Shown here: positions 25,832 to 34,505 of the stretch, one piece after another
Layout: every line of letters starts with the position of its first letter
Numbering within the stretch: position 1 is the stretch's first letter
NCBI GenBank assembly: GCA_013298665.1
Contig: JAAFIK010000004.1
Coordinates: 115,337 to 179,336 of the forward strand
DNA: 64,000 bases
Direction of reading: 5' to 3'
Source of the DNA: Chitinophagales bacterium
GTDB taxonomy: Bacteria; Bacteroidota; Bacteroidia; Chitinophagales; Chitinophagaceae
Notes under the pieces: generated by a model
What the model was told of the DNA's origin: nothing
Database searches by the model: none
The model's input: the letters and a program-made list of their open reading frames with translations, nothing else
Position numbers and translations under genes: made by a program

Positions 25832-26887
25832 ATGAAAAAAATATTGGTTACCGGTGGTTGCGGGTATATCGGTTCGCATACGATTGCCGATCTTATCGAA
25901 AACGGTTATGCCGTGATCTCAATAGACAATAACTCGCGCAGTCATGCGGGCATACTTGATGGGGTGAAAAAGATTACCGGGCAGCGTGTTAAAAATTACC
26001 CGATAGATTTGTGTAATTATGCTGATACTTATGCTGTTTTTCAGGAGAATACTGATATTGCGGGGATCATTCACTTTGCTGCCTATAAGGCTGTGGGAGA
26101 ATCGGTGGCCAATCCGCTTTTGTATTTTGAGAACAATATTGTTTCATTGGTGAATATCCTGAAGTGTGCAAAGGCTTTTGGGGTCGCGCATTTTGTTTTT
26201 TCCTCTTCCTGCACAGTATATGGCAACCCGGCTCATATACCCGTTACGGAAACAACACCGCTGCAACCTGCTGCATCGCCATACGGCAGTACCAAACAGA
26301 TGGGCGAGCGGATGGTTGATGAGACCGTAAAGGGGGGTGGTTTGCAGGCCATATTACTGCGGTATTTCAACCCGGTTGGTGCCCATCCTTCCAATGAGAT
26401 CGGTGAGATGCCGGTTGGGAAGCCAGCCAATCTTGTACCGGCCATTACCCAAACGGCCATCGGCAAACTTGGTACCCTGGAGGTACATGGCAACGATTAT
26501 GCTACCCGCGACGGGAGTTGTCTGCGCGATTATATCCATGTTTGCGATATAGCGCATGCACATACGCTATCGCTCAACTACCTGATGGCGCAAAAAAACC
26601 AGTATGCCTGTGAAGTATTTAACCTTGGCTCAGGCAACGGGTATACTGTACTGGAGGTCATTGCTGCTTTTGAGAAAGAAAGTGGTGCTTCACTCAACTA
26701 CCGGACAGGCCCAAGACGTGCCGGTGATGTAGAAGCAATCTATGCCAATAATGATAAGGCGGTGCAGGCATTGGGCTGGACGATCCGTTACGGGCTGAGT
26801 GATATGATGCGTACGGCCTGGCAATGGGAATGCAGGCTGAAGACGGATGAAAACCTTTTTAACCGGCAGGATGCGGGATTAAACTGA
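25832..26887 (+). CDS. galE: UDP-glucose 4-epimerase
   Basis: 351 residues from the ATG at 25832. N-terminal Rossmann motif VTGGCGYIGSH (5-15) and the extended SDR active site: SSSCTVYG with the catalytic Ser/Thr, and YGSTK (Tyr and Lys near 152-156). GalE-specific blocks follow: RYFNPVGAHPSNEIGE, NLVPAITQTAIGK, VHGNDYATRDGSCLRDYIHVCDIAHAH, FNLGSGNGYTVLEV, and RRAGDVEAIYAN. It interconverts UDP-glucose and UDP-galactose using bound NAD, for galactose use or surface polysaccharides. Monocistronic and convergent with the efflux operon. Confidence 0.95.
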   Translation: MKKILVTGGCGYIGSHTIADLIENGYAVISIDNNSRSHAGILDGVKKITGQRVKNYPIDLCNYADTYAVFQENTDIAGIIHFAAYKAVGESVANPLLYFENNIVSLVNILKCAKAFGVAHFVFSSSCTVYGNPAHIPVTETTPLQPAASPYGSTKQMGERMVDETVKGGGLQAILLRYFNPVGAHPSNEIGEMPVGKPANLVPAITQTAIGKLGTLEVHGNDYATRDGSCLRDYIHVCDIAHAHTLSLNYLMAQKNQYACEVFNLGSGNGYTVLEVIAAFEKESGASLNYRTGPRRAGDVEAIYANNDKAVQALGWTIRYGLSDMMRTAWQWECRLKTDENLFNRQDAGLN

Positions 26888-26932
26888 GTGTAATACTGTT
26901 TCCTGCTCTATCCATAATATAGCCATTACAAA

Positions 26933-26962
26933 AAATGCCACCCCTTTGCAGGAGCGGCATTT
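26933..26962. terminator. Bidirectional terminator between galE and the RND gene
   Basis: AAATGCC/GGCATTT arms (7 bp) around a partly paired inner region. A-rich sequence before and T-rich sequence after allow it to work for both convergent genes. Confidence 0.7.
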
Positions 26963-26983
26963 ATATTTAAAAACCAACCTGAC

Positions 26984-29900
26984 TTATGCACTTTTTTTAA
27001 CCTTCCGGGGCAACCCATTCCATACCGGTTTGCGCATGATTACCCGTTTTACAAAATACATCAGCCCAACAAAGATGAAGAAGAGCGGTCCGGTAAAGCC
27101 AAACAGGGCTACGAACCTGGTGCCATAAAAGCGCTCCATCGGGCGGCGCAGGCGTTCGGCAATGATGTACATACTGGGTACCATTACCAGCGTAAGGAAG
27201 AAGGCAAAGATGAGCCCAAAGATGATCGTCCAGCTCAGCGGCCCCCAGAATACCACGCTATCGCCGCCAAAGAAGATGTGCGGGTTGAGGTGCTGGAAGA
27301 AAGAAACAAAGTCGATATTGAACCCTACCGCCAGTGGCAGCAGACCGAGAATGGTGGCAACTGCCGTGAGCAGTACCGGAATGATCCTGATGCGGCCGGC
27401 CTGTATGGCTGCTTCACGGGTACGCATACCCCTGCTGCGCAATTCATCGGTAAATTCAATCAGCAGGATACCGTTTTTAATCACAATGCCCGCAAGACCG
27501 ACGACACCCACGCCCAGCATAATAGTAGCCACGGTCATGCCTGTGAGGGCATAGCCCAGGAGTACCCCTATTACGGAGAAGAATATCTCTGTGAGTACGA
27601 TAAAGGGCTTACTCATTGAGTTGAACTGGAGTACGAGTATGAGGAAGATCAGCCCCAGTGCAATGGCGAGCGCTGTACCGAGGAAGCTTTGTGTTTCGGC
27701 TTCCTGTTCGCCCTGCCCGGTTTGCTTAATGGTTACATCGGGCGGAATATTGTTTTTTGCTCTGAAATCGGCAATCTTAACCGCCAGTTCTTTATTGGCT
27801 GGCGCCGTCATTGAGGGGTCAAGTACATTGCTCTGCAACTGTATGGTGCGCTTGACATTTTTCCGGCGGATACCTCCTGAGGTACTGGTGAAATCGGCTT
27901 TGGCAATAGCACCAAGGGGTATCTGTTTAACAGAGTTGGTATTCATGTCCATAAAGGTGATGCGCATATTCATCAGGTCGGTAATATTATTGCGTTGCAG
28001 GTCCGTATAGCGCAATTGAATTTTGTACTCATCTTCACCGTCTTTGAGTTTGCTTACTTCTTTACCAAATACGGCGGTACGTATTTCCATACCTACCTGG
28101 CCGGTGGATACCCCTTCCATCATGGCGCGTTCCCTGTCTACCACGATTGTGATTTCGGGATTATTGAGATCCACATCCATTTTGAGTCCTTCGATACCTT
28201 TTACCTGGTTGGTATCCATGTAATTCTCAAGATCGCTGGCCACTTTGGCAATGGCTTCAAACTGGTCGCCGGATATTTCAATATTAATGGGTGGGTCTGT
28301 TGGCGGTCCGGCGTCTTCCTGTGCTACTTCAATACTGGCACCGGGTATGCCCTTCATCTCTGCGCGGATGGCATCCATGATGGGGCCTGTTTTTTTACCA
28401 TGTCTTTTTTCAAACTCCACAAATGATACCTGTATCCGGCCAAGGTTGGGTTGTACGCTACGGTTATTATCACGCGGGTTGTTGGCGCTCACCGCTACGT
28501 TGGCAATGACGCTTTCCACGATGCTGCTGGCCTCACCGGGTCGTTCATTACCCAGCACCTTATACACTTTCTGTTCGAGTACGCGGGTAACGCTATCTGT
28601 GTAGGCCACCCCGGTGCCTGCGGGCAGCTTGAGGTAAACATAAATAAAGTTGGGGTCGCCGCTCGGGAAGAAGGTGGTTTTGTTGCCACGCAGCATCAGC
28701 AGGCCTACCGATAAGGGAAACAGCAGGAACAGTAACACGAGCATCCATACGGGCCGGGTACCTTTGAGTACCCAGCGGAGCAGGTTTTCGTAATGGTTCA
28801 TCAGCCAGGGCAATGCTTTTTTCTGGAAGGCATGGATCAGGCCGTTGAGTACAAAGCGGTTGAGTACAGCGAGCAATGCCATAAAGAGCAGGAAATTGGC
28901 AAAGCCATGCCAGCCAGCCAGGTGGAGGGGTATGGCCATGACGATGGCTGCCCAGAACCACCACTTTTTGAAGATTGCCATTTTGGGTTCCTCGTGTTCT
29001 TTACCTTCGGGCTTCATAAAGCTTACGGCAAATACGGGGTTGAAGATAAAAGCCACAATGAGTGATGCTGCGAGGGTAAGGATGAGCATGGTTGGCAGGT
29101 ATATCATAAACTTGCCAATAAGCCCCTTCCACATCAGCAGCGGGAAAAATGGCGCCAGTGTGGTAGCTGTGCCTGCCAGTACGGGTATAAATACTTCTCC
29201 TGCGGCCTCCTTTGCACTCCGGACAATCGGCACCTTTCCGTTGTTGTAAATACGGTGGGTATTCTCAATCACCACAATGGCATCGTCTACAATAATACCG
29301 AGGCCGAACAGGAGTGCAAACAGTACAATAAAGTTGAGGGTTACGCTGCTGCCCACAATGGCATCTGCCACGGGCAGAAAGAGAAAGGCGACAAATACAC
29401 TCAGCGGTACGCTCAGTGCCACAAAGAAGGCGTTGGTAACACCCATAAAAAACATCAGGATCAGCAGTACAAGTATAAACCCGATGATGATGGTATTAAC
29501 AAGTTCGTTGAAGGATGTGGCTGTTTGCTTACTCTGGTCGCCGGTGATGACAACTTTAAGGTTTTTGGGCAGCTCCTCCGTTTTCTTCATTTCGGTAACA
29601 ATATTCTTGATCTTATCTGCTGCATTGATGAGGTTTTCACCCGCACGTTTTACGATATTGAGTGTTACTACGTTTTTGCCATCGAGGCGGGCATAGCTTT
29701 CCTTTTCTTTCACGGTATCTTTCAGTTGTGCAATATCGCGGAGGTAAACCGAACCACCCCTGGCGCTGCTCCTGACCACGATGTTCTGCAGGTCGAGCGC
29801 GCTCAGAAACTGTCCCTTTACCCTTAGTGTACGTTTCATATCGCCAACGGCTACCTGTCCGCCGGTGATGTCGCGGTTTTCATAATTCACGGCGTTTTCA

Positions 29901-30550
29901 ATATCGCGGAAAGTGATGCGGGAGGCTTCCATCTTGTACCTGTCTACGTTGATCTGGATTTCCCTTTCCGGGGCACCTACAATTTCAGCGCGGGTAATCT
30001 CCGTGAGTTCTTCAAATTTATCCTGCATCTTATCGGCGAACTGCTTCAGCTTGATGCCATCATAATCACCGCTCACGTTTACAAACATGATCGGCATTTC
30101 GCTGAAGGCAAATTCCTGTACATTGGGTTGTTGTGTAAGATCGTTGGGCAGGTCTGTCTTGGCTTTGTCAATGGCGTCTTTTACCTTTTGTTTGGCGAGA
30201 TCGGTTTTGATATCCGTATCAAACTCCACCACGATGAGGCTGAAATCGGTTTGCGAAGTACTGGTGATTTTTTTCACCTTGGCACCGCTGATGCCCTTGA
30301 GTTGTTTTTCGATGGGGCGGGTAACGAGGTTTTCGATATCTTTCGGAGAATTGCCCACATACACGGTGCTTACGCTGATGGTGGGTACCACGATGTCGGG
30401 GAACTGTTCCTTCGGCATCGTGTTAAACTTGGTCAGTCCATACAGGGTGATGAGTATGGCAATGATATAGATGGCCGTCCGGTTGTCTACCGCCCAGCTT
30501 GTGGGTTTAAACTGCCGGAAGGTTTCCTTTATTTTTTCCTTTAGATTCAT
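26984..30550 (-). CDS. Efflux RND transporter permease (HAE1/AcrB type)
   Basis: 1188 residues. RND marks include N-terminal MPKEQFPDIVVPTISVSTVYVG, the TM4 proton-relay GLGIIVDDAIVVIENTHR, the two porter domains (residues about 45-330 and 660-960), and the C-terminal GVGVVGLAGIVIKNGILLIEF. It pumps drugs or other amphiphiles out with a membrane-fusion protein and a TolC-type channel, both encoded just upstream. It is longer than AcrB (about 1050): an insert between the halves adds two hydrophobic helices (WWFWAAIVMAIPLHLAGW and FLLFMALLAVLNRFVL), and another helix (ALFGFTGPLFFIFVGLMYFV) is appended at the C-terminus. It is the last gene of the TetR-TolC-MFP-RND operon. Confidence 0.95.
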   Translation of the reverse strand: MNLKEKIKETFRQFKPTSWAVDNRTAIYIIAILITLYGLTKFNTMPKEQFPDIVVPTISVSTVYVGNSPKDIENLVTRPIEKQLKGISGAKVKKITSTSQTDFSLIVVEFDTDIKTDLAKQKVKDAIDKAKTDLPNDLTQQPNVQEFAFSEMPIMFVNVSGDYDGIKLKQFADKMQDKFEELTEITRAEIVGAPEREIQINVDRYKMEASRITFRDIENAVNYENRDITGGQVAVGDMKRTLRVKGQFLSALDLQNIVVRSSARGGSVYLRDIAQLKDTVKEKESYARLDGKNVVTLNIVKRAGENLINAADKIKNIVTEMKKTEELPKNLKVVITGDQSKQTATSFNELVNTIIIGFILVLLILMFFMGVTNAFFVALSVPLSVFVAFLFLPVADAIVGSSVTLNFIVLFALLFGLGIIVDDAIVVIENTHRIYNNGKVPIVRSAKEAAGEVFIPVLAGTATTLAPFFPLLMWKGLIGKFMIYLPTMLILTLAASLIVAFIFNPVFAVSFMKPEGKEHEEPKMAIFKKWWFWAAIVMAIPLHLAGWHGFANFLLFMALLAVLNRFVLNGLIHAFQKKALPWLMNHYENLLRWVLKGTRPVWMLVLLFLLFPLSVGLLMLRGNKTTFFPSGDPNFIYVYLKLPAGTGVAYTDSVTRVLEQKVYKVLGNERPGEASSIVESVIANVAVSANNPRDNNRSVQPNLGRIQVSFVEFEKRHGKKTGPIMDAIRAEMKGIPGASIEVAQEDAGPPTDPPINIEISGDQFEAIAKVASDLENYMDTNQVKGIEGLKMDVDLNNPEITIVVDRERAMMEGVSTGQVGMEIRTAVFGKEVSKLKDGEDEYKIQLRYTDLQRNNITDLMNMRITFMDMNTNSVKQIPLGAIAKADFTSTSGGIRRKNVKRTIQLQSNVLDPSMTAPANKELAVKIADFRAKNNIPPDVTIKQTGQGEQEAETQSFLGTALAIALGLIFLILVLQFNSMSKPFIVLTEIFFSVIGVLLGYALTGMTVATIMLGVGVVGLAGIVIKNGILLIEFTDELRSRGMRTREAAIQAGRIRIIPVLLTAVATILGLLPLAVGFNIDFVSFFQHLNPHIFFGGDSVVFWGPLSWTIIFGLIFAFFLTLVMVPSMYIIAERLRRPMERFYGTRFVALFGFTGPLFFIFVGLMYFVKRVIMRKPVWNGLPRKVKKSA

Positions 30551-30621
30551 AACAATAGTTTTGTTGTTGCCTGGTAAGCATGGCTGTACTTACCCTTGTG
30601 CATATACTTTAAGTCCTTCGT

Positions 30622-31836
30622 TTATTTGGCATCAAGTGTGAGCAATTGGCCCTCATAGAGGTTCTGGTAGCCCCCTGTAATGAGTTGCTCACCTGCGGTG
30701 AGGCCTGCCCTGATTTCCACCAGGTCTCCATAGCTTTCACCCGTGATCACTGTTTTTTTAGCAGCGGTGAGCTTGCCATTACCCTGTTTGGTCAATACAT
30801 AAACGTATTTCCCCTTTTCGTCTGACTGTACAACGTTTACCGGTATCACCACGGCATTAGCGGCTGAATAGTCTTTGATGCGCATGATGGCCAGTTGATT
30901 GGGCTTGATACCTGTACCGGAGGGTATTTTTGCCTCGGCCATAAAGCCGCGCTGGTTTACGTCGATCGACTGGCTGATGAGGCTGATGGAAGTATTGAAC
31001 TTCTGGTTGGCGTCGGGTATTTCTGCCACTACGGGCGAACCGGTGCGTACCCGGCTGATGTAATTCTCGGGTACATTGGTGATGATCTTCATACTGCTGC
31101 CGTTAACAATCTTGATCTGGGCACCATTTGCACCTGCACCACTGAAGATTTCGCCAACGCGGATGTTGACCACATCTGCGATACCGCTTACATCGCTATA
31201 GACATTACTTGTCTTTTGTTGTTCCTGTGCTACTTTCACATTTTCCTCGCCTGCTTTAAGCTGGTTTTCAAGGCTTTCCACATTATTTTTCGCAGAGATG
31301 AGCTGCACTTCTGTACCAATGCCCTGATCCCACAGGTTTTTCTGGCGCTGATAGATATTTTTGGCAAAGGACAGTTGTGTTTTAAGGGTCTCAAGTCCTT
31401 TTCTTGCGGCCAGTATGCTCTGCTGCATAATGGCATCGTCAAGCTTCAGGAGGAGCTGTCCTTTTTTTACGTATTGTCCTTCGCGTACATATACTGCTTT
31501 TACCTGTGCAGGACCCATACGGGGAGAAATGTAAGAAATGTTATCGGCATCAATCCTGCCCTGGAGATCAATATAGTGTTCGAAATTCTGCGTGGTTACG
31601 GGTGCTACGCTCACGAGTTTTACCTTGGCGGCGTTTGCGGCACTGCTGTCCGTTTTCTGTAGTTCTTCCTGTAGTTTGCGGATATCGGCTTCCGCTTTAC
31701 TTTTGTCGTTCTGCAGCTTTTCGAGTTGGGCTTTCTTGTCGTTTACCCCGGCCATGTCATCCTTTCTGCTGTTGCCGCATGAGGTGGCGGTGAGAAGCAG
31801 AACCGCGGCCATTGCGGTAAAAAATCCATTTTTCAT
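30622..31836 (-). CDS. Efflux RND transporter periplasmic adaptor (membrane fusion lipoprotein)
   Basis: 404 residues from the ATG at 31836 (MKNGFFTAMAAVLLLTATSCGNS), chosen because it gives a proper lipoprotein signal with lipobox TATSC; an ATG eight codons upstream is the alternative. A short coiled coil (about 30-62) precedes the biotinyl-lipoyl-like halves: GPAQVKAVYVREGQYVKKGQLLLKLDD and IADVVNIRVGEIFSG, separated by a helical hairpin (about 115-195). A beta-barrel and membrane-proximal domain follow (GLTAGEQLITGGYQNLYEGQ). It links the RND pump to the outer-membrane channel. Gap of 71 bases to the RND gene and 44 bases from the TolC gene. Confidence 0.93.
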   Translation of the reverse strand: MKNGFFTAMAAVLLLTATSCGNSRKDDMAGVNDKKAQLEKLQNDKSKAEADIRKLQEELQKTDSSAANAAKVKLVSVAPVTTQNFEHYIDLQGRIDADNISYISPRMGPAQVKAVYVREGQYVKKGQLLLKLDDAIMQQSILAARKGLETLKTQLSFAKNIYQRQKNLWDQGIGTEVQLISAKNNVESLENQLKAGEENVKVAQEQQKTSNVYSDVSGIADVVNIRVGEIFSGAGANGAQIKIVNGSSMKIITNVPENYISRVRTGSPVVAEIPDANQKFNTSISLISQSIDVNQRGFMAEAKIPSGTGIKPNQLAIMRIKDYSAANAVVIPVNVVQSDEKGKYVYVLTKQGNGKLTAAKKTVITGESYGDLVEIRAGLTAGEQLITGGYQNLYEGQLLTLDAK

Positions 31837-31880
31837 AATTGTATGATTTACTTTTCTCATAATCTTTTTTGTTGCGCGGG

Positions 31881-33221
31881 TTATAGTTTGCCAATGGCTT
31901 TGAGGAAATCAATCTTTGCATTAATCGCATCGTAGAGTGCACTGTAGTAGTTGTTCTGGGCTACTTTCAGGTCTGCATTTGCATTATAGATTTCCGCATT
32001 ACTGCCCAGGCCCTGTTCATATTTGAGCTTACTGGTTTTATATACTTTTTCAGAGAGTTCTATATTTTTTTTCTGGTTGTCGAGGGTTATCAGTGCATTG
32101 GTCATATTCCTGCGGGATGTTTCTACGTCTTTATCAATCATTTGTTTCACCATATCGAGTGTATTGGTCACGCGCTGCACATCAAGCTTAGCTTTATCCA
32201 CGCGTGCCCGTCTGGCAAAGCCATCGAAGATGGGCATGGATACTTTCAGGCCGATGAGCGAAATGGTAAACCAGTCGCCTCTTCCAAAGAAATCGAAGGT
32301 TTTGCGCTGGGCATTCTTGGTATAATTGGCGAAGGCGGCTACGGTGGGGAGATAAGTTAGCTTATACCTTCTTACATTATACTCGTTCAGGCGTTTGGCG
32401 AGGTTGAGTACCTGTACCTGTGCATTGTCATTATAGTTGACCACCCCATCATCCAGTACACCCGCTTTGATATCGGCATAGCTGAGGGTATCTGAAAGTA
32501 CAAGTGTTTCCTTCAATGGCATCCCGATTAAGAATTTGAGTCCGTCGTTGCCGTTGGCGAGGGAGTTTTCGATCTTTAGTTTTTCAGTCTTGAGGTTGTT
32601 CAACTGTACGTTTGTTTTATCAATATCAAGCCGTTCTGCAAAACCATTTTTGAACAGCTCCGTTACATCATGGAGTAGTTTTTCGAGCCTGACGATATTG
32701 GCATCTACGCTTTCCAATTGTTTTTTGCCTACCACGAGCTGGTAATAAATCTTATACACATTGGCTTTGATTTGCTCCTGTGTAAGGGTTACGTTTTTGC
32801 GGGCATACTGCATGGCTACATCGCGTGCCAGCAGGCCCACAAATACCTGTCCGTCAAAAAGTAACTGGTTAAGGTCGAGTGAACCTGATGAGTTGAATTT
32901 TGTTCCAAACTTTACGGGTGCAAAAGTACCTGCCGGTTGCCCGACAATTTCGCCGGGTAATAATGAGGTGGGTATATTCAGGTAATCATTGAGCGAAACA
33001 CTGCCGGATACCTGGGGATAGGCCGCCGCGGTTATTTCTTTATTGGTTTGCCGTTGTGTTTCCACATCGAGCAAAGCGTTTTTTACCTGTACGGCATTCT
33101 GTGCACCATATTCAACACATTGTTTAACTGAAAACTCGTTTACTTTCTGGGCCATTCCAGGTATGGCAGCCAGGACAAAAGCGGGAATCATGATGGTCTT
33201 ACTTAACCAGTTTTTTTTCAT
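31881..33221 (-). CDS. TolC-family outer-membrane efflux protein
   Basis: 446 residues with a signal peptide ending GMAQ near 25. Two outer-membrane-efflux repeats are visible, each with long helices (SVKQCVEYGAQNAVQVKNALLDVETQ ... YAKLDVQRV-type SKLKYEQGLGSNAEIYNANADLKVAQNNYYSALYDAINAKIDFLKAIGKL). The C-terminal pattern is typical of TolC proteins in Bacteroidota RND operons. It forms the trimeric exit channel for the pump. The start codon lies inside the 3' end of the TetR gene (23-base overlap), so the regulator and pump are co-transcribed. Confidence 0.93.
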   Translation of the reverse strand: MKKNWLSKTIMIPAFVLAAIPGMAQKVNEFSVKQCVEYGAQNAVQVKNALLDVETQRQTNKEITAAAYPQVSGSVSLNDYLNIPTSLLPGEIVGQPAGTFAPVKFGTKFNSSGSLDLNQLLFDGQVFVGLLARDVAMQYARKNVTLTQEQIKANVYKIYYQLVVGKKQLESVDANIVRLEKLLHDVTELFKNGFAERLDIDKTNVQLNNLKTEKLKIENSLANGNDGLKFLIGMPLKETLVLSDTLSYADIKAGVLDDGVVNYNDNAQVQVLNLAKRLNEYNVRRYKLTYLPTVAAFANYTKNAQRKTFDFFGRGDWFTISLIGLKVSMPIFDGFARRARVDKAKLDVQRVTNTLDMVKQMIDKDVETSRRNMTNALITLDNQKKNIELSEKVYKTSKLKYEQGLGSNAEIYNANADLKVAQNNYYSALYDAINAKIDFLKAIGKL

Positions 33222-33843
33222 CTGCTGTTAAATTTTTTAATCTTACTTGTTGATATTTCTGAATGAGTTTATATCCTTTTGGTGTGGCGATACCGTAAAG
33301 AAAATGCAGGAGTATTTCGCTTTCCAAATCGGCAATATTGTACCGTGCTTTCGACTGGAATTCGGGGCTGAAGGGCACCATCATGCTTTCGACCCTGAAT
33401 TTGGAGAGGATGGCAATATTGATTTCCGGGCGGTACAGGCCTTCTGCGATACCCTTGTGCAGGTTATCCCTGATCATCTGATACACAAACTCGCTTTTGT
33501 GCTTTTCGATATGCCGGTAAGCACGCGGGTGGTATTTCTGGAGGTCGTATACCAGTGAGGGATTCATATTACGGAACATCTCTTCGAGTTGCTCCATAGC
33601 TTTAAACACTTCATCTACAGCATTTACCGCAGTGGCTTTATCGGCATTGCAGGATTGCTCACTTTCTTCCACTTCAGCCTGTAAAACGGCTTCAATCAGT
33701 TCATCCTTATCGACAAAAAACTGGTAAATGGTTTTTTTGGAAACACCGCTTTGCTCGGCAATATCATCCATTGTAACCGACCGTACGCCATAGCGCAGGT
33801 AGAGTTCGTTGGCCTTCCGCAGTATTCTTTCTTTTGTTTCCAT
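33199..33843 (-). CDS. TetR/AcrR-family transcriptional regulator of the efflux operon
   Basis: 214 residues from the ATG at 33843 (METKERILRKANELYLRYGVRSVTMDDIAEQSGVSKKTIYQFFVDKDELI). The helix-turn-helix lies at about 25-45. The C-terminal 150 residues form a ligand-binding helical domain with no assignable ligand. As first gene of the operon with TolC, MFP and RND genes it should repress its own promoter, in line with the 11-bp-arm inverted repeat that covers its -33/-7 region. A longer frame upstream would run through that operator and is not used. Confidence 0.93.
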   Translation of the reverse strand: METKERILRKANELYLRYGVRSVTMDDIAEQSGVSKKTIYQFFVDKDELIEAVLQAEVEESEQSCNADKATAVNAVDEVFKAMEQLEEMFRNMNPSLVYDLQKYHPRAYRHIEKHKSEFVYQMIRDNLHKGIAEGLYRPEINIAILSKFRVESMMVPFSPEFQSKARYNIADLESEILLHFLYGIATPKGYKLIQKYQQVRLKNLTADEKKLVK

Positions 33844-33864
33844 GCAATGGTATAAAATCGGATG

Positions 33865-33895
33865 CAAAACTATGGAAACTTTAAACGTAACCAAA
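33865..33895 (-). promoter_or_regulatory. Promoter of the TetR-RND efflux operon
   Basis: On the minus strand TTTG (33892-33895), a spacer of exactly 19 bases and TAGTTTTG (33865-33872): a full match to the Bacteroidota -33/-7 consensus. The start codon is 21 bases downstream. Confidence 0.75.
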
Positions 33896-33903
33896 GTTTC
33901 CAT
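33872..33903. promoter_or_regulatory. Inverted-repeat operator for the TetR regulator
   Basis: Perfect 11-base arms, ATGGAAACTTT and AAAGTTTCCAT, separated by 10 bases. It spans the spacer and -33 element of the operon promoter and touches the -7 element, an ideal position for repression by the product of the first gene. Confidence 0.75.
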
Positions 33904-34131
33904 CACATTTATTTACCATTGGTCACAAAAAATTAATATGGCAGTAGCACCCTGTCATCAGCGCTGATGCAAGTTGTGCTATCTGAGATTAAGGACAAGT
34001 CCTCTTGCTTCTCCTATCTCAATGCCCGGGTCTGGTGGTATATTTTTTTTCTGCTTAGTTGTCCGCAAACGGTTGCGCAATCAGCTTACCCTGCAGTATT
34101 GCTGCTGGTACTTTACACCGGAGTACGCCTG

Positions 34132-34488
34132 CTAAGCAGGTTTTTCTCCCGGAAACGCGCGGCGGTGTACAAAGGAGTTGAAAAATGACAGGAGTATACT
34201 GAAGAGCAGCGCATTCCAGAAGCCATCAACCTTGAAGCCTCCCACAAAATGGGCGTCAAGAAGGATGATACCTGCATTAATGACGAGCAGGAAGAGCCCG
34301 AGGGTAAGCAAGGTGGCAGGCAGGGTAAGCAATACCAGCAGCGGCTTTACAAAAGCGTCCAGCAGCGCAAGTACAAGGGCTACAAGTATGGCCGTAAAAT
34401 AATCCTTAATCTCCACACCATCAAGGATCCAGGCCAGTACAAATGCATTGACCGAAGTAACGAGTACCTTAAGTAAAAATGTCTTCAT
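34132..34488 (-). CDS. Phage-holin-family (4-TM) membrane protein
   Basis: 118 residues with four hydrophobic helices: LKVLVTSVNAFVLAWILDGVEI, FTAILVALVLALLDAFVKPLLVLLTLPATLLTLGLFLLVINAGIILLDAHFV, and a last segment WNALLFSILLSFFNSFV. The pattern (VKPLLxLLTLPxTLLTLGLF and the ALL/SILLS end) matches the family named after a mycobacteriophage holin, which is widespread in bacterial chromosomes and not tied to phage here. Function unknown. It follows the second M16 peptidase by 17 bases on the same strand, so it is likely part of that operon. Confidence 0.85.
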   Translation of the reverse strand: MKTFLLKVLVTSVNAFVLAWILDGVEIKDYFTAILVALVLALLDAFVKPLLVLLTLPATLLTLGLFLLVINAGIILLDAHFVGGFKVDGFWNALLFSILLSFFNSFVHRRAFPGEKPA

Positions 34489-34505
34489 ACCAAAAGTATT
34501 ATGCG

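Noticed and set aside
33967..34188. A 73-codon plus-strand frame between tetR and the holin-like gene
   Set aside because: It overlaps the 3' end of the holin-family gene on the other strand and shows no family features; a hydrophobic stretch alone is not enough.
34132..34488. Prophage remnant suggested by a holin-family protein
   Set aside because: No other phage gene is nearby, and this holin-like family is common in chromosomes as an ordinary membrane protein.
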